A DNA stretch of 11,740 bases from Bacteroidales bacterium (lineage in GTDB: Bacteria > Bacteroidota > Bacteroidia > Bacteroidales > UBA12077): contig DAOWML010000036.1 in the NCBI GenBank assembly GCA_030643125.1, positions 1 to 11,740 of the forward strand, read 5' to 3'. The translations under genes and the position numbers were made by a program. This document shows, piece by piece, positions 1-6,714 of the stretch; positions within the stretch are counted from its first letter, which is position 1, and each line of letters starts with the position of its first letter. The notes under the pieces were generated by a model, which worked only from the letters and a program-made list of their open reading frames with translations, was not told the origin of the DNA and did not search any database.

Positions 1-5
1 ATTGA

Positions 6-911
6 TTAAAGTAAAATAATTGCAATAATCCCTAATACTAACGGTATCTTCAGAAACCATACAATTGATTGTTCTATTCTGAAACGAGGAAATACCATTC
101 CAACAAATACTGACCAGAAATATATTAAAAAGGATTTAACAATTAATTCAATCCAGGAGGTTGCTCCTCCAAAAAATAAATTCATAAACAAAACTGCCTC
201 AACAACATGAAGTATTGCTGCATTGGTTCTCAAAACACCTAAGTAAGTACCATGATATTCTGTAGGAGGTCCAATTGGAATTTCGTTTGGTGCTTTAACT
301 AAGTTAAATGGAGAATGCCCAAATGCACCAAGCACCGACAACATTGCTGCTGCAGTAGCAAAAGGATTAGTAAATACTGTCCAATTCATTATTCCTCCTT
401 GTTGCGCTGCAACAATATCAGAAATTGATAATGTTTGATACTGAACAGCTATAGCAATAACAGCCAAAGTCATAGGAACCTCAATTGTAGTAAACTGTGA
501 TAGTCCTCTGCTAATACCAATAAAAGAGTGAGGCTGACCTCCTTCACCTGCTCCAAGAGCCATTCCAAGCATTCCGAAAAACTGAAAATACAAAATAAGA
601 ATTAAATCTCCTTTAAAAGAAAAATTAGTCCAAAGATCTGAACCAAAAACCATTGGCATAAAAAGGAATAAACCAACTCCTCCTGATAATCTAAAAACAG
701 GTCCTAGATAAAACATTACACCATGTGTAATTTGTGAGCGAATCGCATAATTTTTAACTAAGTCAATCCATGGTTGAAACAACGGAATTCCATGTCTTTT
801 AGCAACACGTGCACCTATTTTTCTCATTATGGCACTCATTAACAATCCCCAATTCAGGACAATTATTAGCCCAAGAAAAGTGAAAAACAATTTATTGAAA
901 TCTATATTCAT
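6..911 (-). CDS. NuoH/MbhM-family membrane linker subunit of an Mrp-type respiratory complex
   Basis: 301-residue polytopic membrane protein of the complex I subunit 1 (NuoH) family. In complex I and group 4 [NiFe]-hydrogenase relatives this subunit ties the peripheral electron-transfer arm to the membrane ion pumps. Family signatures seen: RHGIPLFQPWIDLVKNY (about residues 39-55, equivalent to the GPP..QP..D..K loop), GISRGLSQFTTIEVPM (132-147, with R135 and E144), APNEIPIGPPTEYHG (207-221, the acidic quinone/linker loop, here with the group 4-style PTEY) and PRFRIEQSIVWFLKI (275-289). Roughly eight hydrophobic segments are visible. The start lies 26 bp after the stop of the double antiporter gene, so the two are probably co-transcribed. 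The stop falls five bases inside the window edge, so the following gene, expected to be a NuoB/MbhJ-like Fe-S subunit, is outside. It could be annotated as NADH-quinone oxidoreductase subunit H, but the context is Mrp/Mbx-like, not nuoA-N. Confidence 0.92.
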   Translation of the reverse strand: MNIDFNKLFFTFLGLIIVLNWGLLMSAIMRKIGARVAKRHGIPLFQPWIDLVKNYAIRSQITHGVMFYLGPVFRLSGGVGLFLFMPMVFGSDLWTNFSFKGDLILILYFQFFGMLGMALGAGEGGQPHSFIGISRGLSQFTTIEVPMTLAVIAIAVQYQTLSISDIVAAQQGGIMNWTVFTNPFATAAAMLSVLGAFGHSPFNLVKAPNEIPIGPPTEYHGTYLGVLRTNAAILHVVEAVLFMNLFFGGATSWIELIVKSFLIYFWSVFVGMVFPRFRIEQSIVWFLKIPLVLGIIAIILL

Positions 912-937
912 ATTTTTGTATGTTTTTACAGAAATGC

Positions 938-3900
938 TTAATTAAAAAACACAAAATAAACTACTACTATATATATTATTATGTGAGCCAAATATGTCTG
1001 TCCATTTCCACTATATATTCTCCTCACAAATCCTGCAGTATCATGAATTATATCACTCATAAAGTTCCAGAAGTTAGTAATCCATGGCATAACAAGAAAC
1101 CCTAAAGCTTTATTATAACCGGCAAAAATATTATATGAAATATGTGTTGTTTCGGGAGTAAATGGACGTTCTCCGGAATATACAATATTAAATTGTTTTA
1201 CTTTCTGAGCTTTTCTACTAAGTACCACTAGCCAAGTTAGAAGTAACATAAACATTACACCAATAATAATCATTATATGAGTACCATGCCAATTACCAAT
1301 AGGAGTTGTGGCAAGTCCTCCATCCCAATTAAGTCTTCCATCAGGAAAATATTGAGCAATAATATCTCCCATAGGTTGTAATATTAATTCCGGTTTAGCT
1401 GCAAAAATCATTAAACCTATTATTAAAATATAAATTGGAATTATAAACCATATAGAAATTTCTTTCACATTACGATGATTATCTTTCAATTGGCCTAAAA
1501 ATATTGAACTAATCAATTTAAACAGATATAAAAATGCTATAATTCCAGCAAAAAATGCAATAGCTCCCTGAAAATACCAACCTTTTAATATAACAGCATT
1601 ATATAATAACCATTTTCCAGTAAAACCTGACAATGGAGGTACTCCAGCTAAAGCAATAATACCAATTAATACAGCAATAAAAGCAAATGGCATTTTTTTA
1701 ATCAACCCACCCATTTCATACATATTATGTGTACCAACTCTAAGCACAACTGCTCCAATAGTTAAGAACAATATTGCTTTGTACATAAAGTGATTAATAG
1801 TATAAGTGAATGCTGTTAACCAACCCAAATGGGTCATCATAGCAAGACCAAATACAATATAACCAAGCTGACCTATTGAAGAATAAGCTAATAAACGCTT
1901 AGCATCTTCTTGAAAAGCAGCTCCTAAATTTCCTATTAATGCAGTAATTGCACCTAACCATCCAAGAATATAAACAATACTAACAGTTTCAATATTCTTA
2001 ATGGTTGAGGTTAATAATATTATCAAGCCAAAAACACCTGCTTTAAGTAAAATCGCCGAGACCATTGGAGAAACATCACTTTCAGCTTCGCCATGAGCTC
2101 CCGGTAACCAAATGTGTAATCCAAGAGTAGCAGTTTTGGTCAAAAACCCAATCATTAGCAAGCTAATAATAATAAAGACGTTATTAGAAAGAGAGCTTAA
2201 TACATCTAATGACAATGACATTTGTCCTTGCTGCGCCAAAGCAAATCCAGCAAGAATTAAATATGCACCTCCCATAGAAAACAACATATAGCTTAATGCA
2301 TGTGCCATTGATTTTTTTCCACGTATTATCAAAAAGTATGAGCCTGCTGTCATTAATTCCCAACCAAAGAAAAATTGCAATAAATTTTCAGCTTGTATTA
2401 TTTGTACCAAACCAACATACATTATCAATGCAACCGGATAAAAACCTCTTCTTTTTCCTTTATATGCATATCCTGCAATAAAAGTTAAGATACCTCCAAC
2501 CAAAAATATAACAACAAAAATGAATCTTAACATATCATTTTCAAAGTAGGCTGGAATTATAGTATATGAATAATATGCTAAACCAATAATTGAAATAGAA
2601 TTTTTGACATAAGCAGGCAAAAAATCTAATGCAAATATGATAACAATAAATAATAATGGTATATAATTAATAATTGCTGCTTCAGGAATTGCCAAACCTG
2701 TATAATAACCAATAAGATATAAGCCAGCAGCTACTATGCTTACAGGAATTACTTTGTTCAGTTTTATTGGAAATTCCGGAAGATCTTCATTCTTCTCTTT
2801 TATTGCATAACCGAACCAACGGAATAGATATATTCCTTCGATAAATGATCCAATGAGAATTAGTGCTAACCAAATAATCTTATCGTTATTTGCAAGCTGC
2901 ATAATTAGCTCCCATTTTGCAAAGAAAGAAGGAAATGGAGGGAAGCCAACTAAAGCAAATATGAATGTTCCCATCAATACCAATAAAAGCGGATTTCTTC
3001 TGATAGCCGCCCATCCTTTTATATATTCAGAATTAACTATTCCTGCTAACCAAAATAATCCTGCTTTTGCAAGGGCATGAGATATTAAAACTCCAAAAGC
3101 AATAAATAAAGTTTTATCGCCAAGATATGGAGTTAAACCAATTATTGTTAATAGCAATCCTATTTGCCCAATTGATGAGTAACCTAATAAACGATTTGCT
3201 TTATCCTGTTTCAATCCCAATAAATTTGAACCAAGGAAAGTAATGATTCCAATCAGGCCTATAATATAATACCCTGAATCTCCTACAATTGGTAAAATTT
3301 TTGCAAGAACAAAAATTCCTGCCGATGCAGAAGCTGCAGAGATAATAGCCCCAATTCCGGGATGTGCTGCTTCATAAACATCCAAAGCCCATCCGTTTGC
3401 AGGAAAAGGTTTTAATTCAAGAATAATTGCGATTAAAACTAAAAATACAGCAACTGCACCGCCCTTAACATAAATTAAATTTAGCTTAATAATATCATTA
3501 ATAAATAAGGAGCCGGCGAAATAATAAATTGCAATAATTCCTATTAGCAGTATCCCACTAATAATAGCTGTTGCTATAATATATTTAAATCCGGCACTTG
3601 TAGCATTAATACTTTTATCTAATATAATTAATCCTGCTGTTGCAATACTGGCAATTTCAAGGAAGACAAAGAGATTAAAAATATCTCTGGTCATTATTAC
3701 CACATTCAATCCCATGAATAACAGAACAAAAACCATCATCATCTGAACGCCTTTTTCCCTGAACTGATCATACAAATAAATCGCTGCCAGTAATCCTATA
3801 ATATTTATCAGGCTCAGAAAAACTGATTCATGAAGCCCCATTTGCAAACTAATTGAAAATGGTGGTTTAAAGCCTGCTGTAAAAATTTGTATTGTTTCTT

Positions 3901-4066
3901 GTTGCTGAGTTAAAAAAGCATACAACCACTGACCCGAAATAAAAGTCATAAAGGCCATTGCGAATAACATAAATGCAAAAGAAAAATTACTATTGGCTTT
4001 CTTGAAAAATCCAAGAGAGAAAGCTGTTCCCAATGCAATTGCGATTATATATATAGGTCCTACCAT
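938..4066 (-). CDS. Fused double antiporter-like subunit (two NuoL/MrpD domains plus MbhI-like tail)
   Basis: 1042 residues, about twice the usual MrpD/MbhH length. Two complete Proton_antipo_M (NuoL/M/N, MrpD) domains are joined head to tail, with the junction near residues 485-505. Domain 1 has the TM5-type glutamate E137 (VFLEIAS), TM7-type lysine K219 (LELKPFP), H235, K334 and the NRLLGYSSIGQ motif (291-301). Domain 2 has E570 (FFGWELM), K644 (FLTKTA), HIWLPGAH (651-658), K675, DAKRLLAYSSIGQLGY (721-736), H759, K763 and K818. Each domain therefore keeps the Glu/Lys pair needed for ion translocation in this family. The last ~95 residues, with a SGERPFT loop (964-970), an amphipathic stretch and a final TM, resemble the MbhI or HycC/HyfB C-terminal module. 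The start overlaps the MrpC stop by 7 bp. By position it corresponds to Mbx/Mbs H and H' merged into one polypeptide. The domain assignment is firm; the MbhI comparison is inference. Confidence 0.93.
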   Translation of the reverse strand: MVGPIYIIAIALGTAFSLGFFKKANSNFSFAFMLFAMAFMTFISGQWLYAFLTQQQETIQIFTAGFKPPFSISLQMGLHESVFLSLINIIGLLAAIYLYDQFREKGVQMMMVFVLLFMGLNVVIMTRDIFNLFVFLEIASIATAGLIILDKSINATSAGFKYIIATAIISGILLIGIIAIYYFAGSLFINDIIKLNLIYVKGGAVAVFLVLIAIILELKPFPANGWALDVYEAAHPGIGAIISAASASAGIFVLAKILPIVGDSGYYIIGLIGIITFLGSNLLGLKQDKANRLLGYSSIGQIGLLLTIIGLTPYLGDKTLFIAFGVLISHALAKAGLFWLAGIVNSEYIKGWAAIRRNPLLLVLMGTFIFALVGFPPFPSFFAKWELIMQLANNDKIIWLALILIGSFIEGIYLFRWFGYAIKEKNEDLPEFPIKLNKVIPVSIVAAGLYLIGYYTGLAIPEAAIINYIPLLFIVIIFALDFLPAYVKNSISIIGLAYYSYTIIPAYFENDMLRFIFVVIFLVGGILTFIAGYAYKGKRRGFYPVALIMYVGLVQIIQAENLLQFFFGWELMTAGSYFLIIRGKKSMAHALSYMLFSMGGAYLILAGFALAQQGQMSLSLDVLSSLSNNVFIIISLLMIGFLTKTATLGLHIWLPGAHGEAESDVSPMVSAILLKAGVFGLIILLTSTIKNIETVSIVYILGWLGAITALIGNLGAAFQEDAKRLLAYSSIGQLGYIVFGLAMMTHLGWLTAFTYTINHFMYKAILFLTIGAVVLRVGTHNMYEMGGLIKKMPFAFIAVLIGIIALAGVPPLSGFTGKWLLYNAVILKGWYFQGAIAFFAGIIAFLYLFKLISSIFLGQLKDNHRNVKEISIWFIIPIYILIIGLMIFAAKPELILQPMGDIIAQYFPDGRLNWDGGLATTPIGNWHGTHIMIIIGVMFMLLLTWLVVLSRKAQKVKQFNIVYSGERPFTPETTHISYNIFAGYNKALGFLVMPWITNFWNFMSDIIHDTAGFVRRIYSGNGQTYLAHIIIYIVVVYFVFFN

Positions 4067-4431
4067 TTTAGATCGTTATAATTATTGATTTCTAATGATT
4101 TCCTTTTCTGATACATTTTTAAAACATATGTAAGCATAAGTGCTGTAACACCAAGTCCTATAACAATAGCTGTAAGAACCAATGCTTGTGGAACAGGGTC
4201 AACAACAGAATTTCCTACATCATTTATATTTACAGATTGATCAATGATTGGAGCAGTACGGTTTTTCACATACCCAATACTTACCATAATAATATGAATA
4301 CCTGTATCGAACAAGGTAAATCCAATTACAATTTTAATTAGATTTTTTTGAGTTAACAATCCCCATATGCCAATCAGGACAAGGATTACTCCTGTAATTA
4401 ATGTTATAATTTCTAGATTTAAATTTTCCAT
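4060..4431 (-). CDS. mrpC: MrpC/MnhC/MbhG-like (NuoK-family) subunit
   Basis: 123-residue small membrane protein of the NuoK/MrpC family, which forms part of the ion-translocating membrane arm beside the antiporter-like subunits. Three hydrophobic helices are visible (about 7-27, 31-55 and 81-107). The MrpC signature DPVPQALVLTAIVI lies at 78-91, just before the third helix. A 22-residue loop with NINDVGN separates helices 2 and 3, and the C-terminus is short and charged (MYQKRKS...). Length is in the usual 110-130 range. Its ATG overlaps the stop of the preceding MrpB-type gene by one base (TAATG arrangement), and its own stop overlaps the next gene by 7 bp, which points to translational coupling. 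No residue anomalies seen. Confidence 0.93.
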   Translation of the reverse strand: MENLNLEIITLITGVILVLIGIWGLLTQKNLIKIVIGFTLFDTGIHIIMVSIGYVKNRTAPIIDQSVNINDVGNSVVDPVPQALVLTAIVIGLGVTALMLTYVLKMYQKRKSLEINNYNDLKW

Positions 4432-5129
4432 TATGCTTCGTTCTGATTTTCATGTAGATTAGTAATTATTCCTGATAATTCAGCACCAACTTTTAATCCG
4501 ACAAATATGTATATAATAGGAATTACACCTGCACTAAAAATAGTTCCGAATTTTCCTAAGGATAATAATTTGTTGTCGAGAAATCCTGCTGCAAAAAGAA
4601 CACCTGCGACACCAATTAAAACAAAACTTATTCCTGAAATGGATTCAACAAGGGTGATTAATTTATGACCAACTTCTTTTGCAGGTTGGGCAAGTAACAT
4701 TAGCACTAAACCAGATGCTATTATTGCTCCACCCTGAAAACCTCCACCAGGACTCAAGTGTCCGTTAATAAAAACATATATACCAAATAAAAATATTACC
4801 GGCACCAATATTCTTGATGCTGTATCCAATATTTCACTTGTTGATCTTAATTTTCGGTTTAGGCTTGCTCCTGCTTCAACTTTAAGGAGAAAACTTACAA
4901 TAGCTGCCGCCAGAAACAAAATGGTTACTTCGCCAAGAGTATCTAAACCACGGTATGTTACAACTACAGCAGTTACAAGGTTGGCAGAACCAACTTCTTC
5001 CGGTCCTGATACAGCATAATGATTTGCTAAAGTGTTTAAATCAGTATTTCCGTTAAAACCAACAAATAAATCGGCCAATAAAACAGCAAACCCAATTAAC
5101 ACGATAAATATCAATGAATTTTTAACCAT
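4431..5129 (-). CDS. mrpB: Fused MbhE-like + MrpB/MbhF-like membrane subunit
   Basis: 232 residues combining two Mrp modules. Residues ~1-85 match the MbhE module, the extreme C-terminus of full-length MrpA: NLVTAVVVTYRGLDTLGEVT (50-69), with the R-G-x-D-T-x-G-E core (R60, D63, T64, E67). Residues ~95-225 are an MrpB/MnhB domain with GHLSPGGGFQGG (123-134), the hallmark of that family. In Mbh these are separate genes (mbhE, mbhF), while Mbx-type clusters have one mbxF gene at this position. The ATG overlaps the DUF4040 gene stop by 8 bp. It is probably a structural part of the ion-translocation path next to the MbhD-like and MrpC subunits. Automatic annotation would probably label it Na+/H+ antiporter subunit B and miss the N-terminal module. 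Confidence 0.9.
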   Translation of the reverse strand: MVKNSLIFIVLIGFAVLLADLFVGFNGNTDLNTLANHYAVSGPEEVGSANLVTAVVVTYRGLDTLGEVTILFLAAAIVSFLLKVEAGASLNRKLRSTSEILDTASRILVPVIFLFGIYVFINGHLSPGGGFQGGAIIASGLVLMLLAQPAKEVGHKLITLVESISGISFVLIGVAGVLFAAGFLDNKLLSLGKFGTIFSAGVIPIIYIFVGLKVGAELSGIITNLHENQNEA

Positions 5130-5367
5130 TTTGTCTTTTTATTTTGTTTAGAACATAAAAGAAAATAATAGTGGATAATCCACTACCAATAGCTGCTTCA
5201 GTCATTGCAACATCAGGAGCTGCTAAAAGCAGGTACAATATCGATGCAAACAAACTAACAACTCCGGCAGCAATTATCCCAACAACTATATTTTTATGAT
5301 GAACAGCAATGATTGCCATTATCAGAATCAAAACACCTATAACGATTGCAATTATCAGGTTAATCAT
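5122..5367 (-). CDS. MbhD-like DUF4040 hydrogenase/antiporter subunit
   Basis: 81-residue, three-helix membrane protein matching DUF4040/MbhD, the stretch that sits within the C-terminal part of full-length MrpA. The diagnostic motif APDVAMTEAAIGSGLSTIIFF (50-70), containing P51, D52, T56 and E57, is intact. The conserved acidic residues of this motif are thought to lie on the ion path in Mrp and Mbh. It is a stand-alone gene here, with no NuoL-like MrpA N-terminal domain attached, which argues against a canonical seven-gene Mrp antiporter and for a respiratory complex. The start lies one base after the upstream MrpG stop, and the end overlaps the next start by 8 bp. Confidence 0.9.
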   Translation of the reverse strand: MINLIIAIVIGVLILIMAIIAVHHKNIVVGIIAAGVVSLFASILYLLLAAPDVAMTEAAIGSGLSTIIFFYVLNKIKRQNG

Positions 5368-5368
5368 A

Positions 5369-5731
5369 TTATTCGTTTTTAATTTCTTCGTTTACTTTAT
5401 AAGTAGTCTCTTCTTTATTTAACAAATCCGCCACAGTTTTATCAGTCAAAGGTATCTTAATATAATGTGCGGCTCTTGCAAGTACATGAGACGAAACAGG
5501 ATTGGTTATTAATATAAATGTCATGAGTAATACTAACTTACCCCACCATTCAGGGATAATTAATAATAATCCAAATAAAGTTAAAAATGTACCTAGAGTA
5601 GATGCTTTTGTTCCTGCCTGTATACGATTATATAAATCGGGCATACGAACCAGGCCTAAAGCTCCAAGAAATAAAAAGACTGATCCTAACAGAACTAATA
5701 CTGCTCCAATAATTTCAAGTATATTTCCCAT
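5369..5731 (-). CDS. mrpG: MrpG/MnhG/MbhC-like subunit (start corrected)
   Basis: Small membrane protein with three predicted helices, of the MrpG (PhaG) family. Signatures seen: GLVRMPDLYNRIQAGTKAST, followed by LG, and later TNPVSSHVLARAAHY. A hydrophilic tail rich in Lys and Glu ends the protein. The open frame extends to an ATG at 5764, but I place the start at the internal ATG at 5731, giving 120 residues. That ATG directly follows the MrpF stop with a one-base gap. It has a clear AAAGGGG ribosome binding site (minus strand, 5740-5746) eight bases upstream, and it begins at the conserved hydrophobic helix (MGNILEIIG). The eleven extra residues from the upstream ATG (MFHVILKGDCN) include the RBS itself and would overlap mrpF by 32 bp. 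This is the only strong Shine-Dalgarno I see in the cluster. Confidence 0.91.
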   Translation of the reverse strand: MGNILEIIGAVLVLLGSVFLFLGALGLVRMPDLYNRIQAGTKASTLGTFLTLFGLLLIIPEWWGKLVLLMTFILITNPVSSHVLARAAHYIKIPLTDKTVADLLNKEETTYKVNEEIKNE

Positions 5732-5732
5732 A

Positions 5733-5993
5733 TTACAATCCCCTTTCAAAATAACGTGAAACAATAATTACACCCAGAAAGCTAAGCAATCCATACACTA
5801 TAGCAACATCAAGGTAAATAATTCGCGATGAAAATTTTGCAATTAATCCAATAAGTGCAAGCGAACTAACCGTCATCACATCAAATGCTACTAAACGATC
5901 AGGGGCTGTAGGGCCTTTGATAAACCGATAAAATGTCAGCAATATTGCCAACAATATTATTATCGCCGATATAAAAAGTAATGTATTAACCAT
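5733..5993 (-). CDS. mrpF: MrpF/MnhF/MbhB-like subunit
   Basis: 86-residue, three-helix membrane protein of the MrpF (PhaF) family. The conserved GPTAPDRLVAFD motif after the first helix (about residues 27-38) is complete, including the D-R pair and the following aspartate. The remainder is two hydrophobic helices and a short RYFERG-type basic end. The start overlaps the end of the MrpE gene by 8 bp and the stop precedes mrpG by one base, so E, F and G form a translationally coupled trio, the standard order in Mrp and Mbh/Mbx clusters. No anomalies seen. Confidence 0.93.
   Translation of the reverse strand: MVNTLLFISAIIILLAILLTFYRFIKGPTAPDRLVAFDVMTVSSLALIGLIAKFSSRIIYLDVAIVYGLLSFLGVIIVSRYFERGL
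5740..5746 (-). promoter_or_regulatory. Shine-Dalgarno site for mrpG
   Basis: On the minus strand this reads AAAGGGG, eight bases ahead of the ATG at 5731 and inside the 3' end of mrpF. It decides the mrpG start. It is unusual here because the other genes of both operons lack an obvious Shine-Dalgarno sequence. Confidence 0.7.
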
Positions 5994-6480
5994 ATATTTT
6001 AACTAAGATTTTTTCAAATTTATCAACTATAGCTGCTGTAGCTTTATCAATATCTTCGCAACAAACATCAATACAGTGAATATAAAGAATATCATCTTCT
6101 ATATCAACTGTAAGCGTACCTGGAGTGAGAGTGATTGAATTTGCAAGAATCATTCTACCCATTTTAGATTTTAGAACTGTTTTTGTTTTAATAATTCCAG
6201 GATTAATAGGAAGAGATGGTGTCAGCACCCTGCGTGCCACATCAAGGTTAGATTTTACCAATTCTGCAAGAAAAACAAACAGATACCAGATTGTGTAAAA
6301 AACAGATCCAAATGAAAACTTTAATTCATTAAAAACAGTTATTCTGCTTCCCATAATTATAGAAATAACAAATGATAAAATAACTCCTATTATCATCACT
6401 TCTATCTGAAACTGGCTGTTTAACAATATCCATATCGATAACAATATCAAGAAGATAGCTGCAATATTCTTTATTTTCAT
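5986..6480 (-). CDS. mrpE: MrpE/MnhE/MbhA-like subunit, first gene of the minus-strand operon
   Basis: 164 residues of the MrpE (PhaE) family. Two N-terminal hydrophobic helices (about 7-25 and 28-44) and a third around 58-76 are followed by a cytoplasmic domain with the family motif ANSITLTPGTLTVDI and, further on, a DDILYIHCIDV strand. Length is typical (about 160). It is the promoter-proximal gene: upstream lies the long intergenic region with a TAnnTTTG -7 match on this strand about 45 bp before the ATG. No Shine-Dalgarno is evident. The C-terminal tail has two cysteines (IDVCCED), not a motif I can assign. In Mrp and Mbh complexes the E-F-G trio forms the distal end of the membrane arm. 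Confidence 0.92.
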   Translation of the reverse strand: MKIKNIAAIFLILLSIWILLNSQFQIEVMIIGVILSFVISIIMGSRITVFNELKFSFGSVFYTIWYLFVFLAELVKSNLDVARRVLTPSLPINPGIIKTKTVLKSKMGRMILANSITLTPGTLTVDIEDDILYIHCIDVCCEDIDKATAAIVDKFEKILVKIYG

Positions 6481-6524
6481 GTAACAGGTTTTAGATATGT
6501 GTATATATAGATAATATTATGTGA

Positions 6525-6532
6525 CAAATCTA
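6525..6532 (-). promoter_or_regulatory. Candidate Bacteroidota -7 box for the mrpE-led operon
   Basis: Read on the minus strand this is TAGATTTG, a full match to the TAnnTTTG consensus of the Bacteroidota primary sigma factor. It would give a transcript start near 6518 and a leader of about 35-40 nt. No TTG/TTTG -33 element is visible at the expected 17-23 bp upstream, so this is a partial match in an AT-rich region. Confidence 0.45.
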
Positions 6533-6581
6533 CAACACTTCGTTTATATAAACACTTAAATTTAATTTTTTTTTTTATAAC

Positions 6582-6596
6582 GAATCAATTTGATTC
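6582..6596. promoter_or_regulatory. 15-bp perfect odd palindrome, possible operator of the mrpE-led operon
   Basis: GAATCAA-T-TTGATTC: 7-bp arms around a single central base. It is centred about 60 bp upstream of the candidate -7 box for the minus-strand operon, a plausible place for an activator or repressor dimer. The regulator is unknown. The TCAA/TTGA half-sites loosely recall Crp/Fnr half-sites, but the spacing is wrong for a standard FNR box. Confidence 0.35.
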
Positions 6597-6714
6597 TAAA
6601 ACTTGTTGTGGCTGTATAATAAAACCAATTCTGTTCCAAGCAGTTAAAATGCAAATGAGACCAATGTTCATACCCGGTTTAAAAATGGAAATGAAAATAT
6701 TATTGAAGATAAAA

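Noticed and set aside
920..3080. Plus-strand frames of 61-75 codons across the double antiporter gene (920-1105, 2296-2481, 2853-3080)
   Set aside because: They lie antisense to a strongly conserved membrane protein, have no recognisable features, and are shadow frames.
4060..6480. A canonical Mrp Na+/H+ antiporter operon
   Set aside because: There is no full-length MrpA; its DUF4040 and terminal modules are in separate small genes. The MrpD-type subunit is doubled and is followed by a NuoH homolog, which Mrp antiporters do not have.
6566..6576. T11 run as a rho-independent terminator
   Set aside because: No GC-rich stem directly precedes it on the plus strand and no gene ends there; both flanking genes start from this region.
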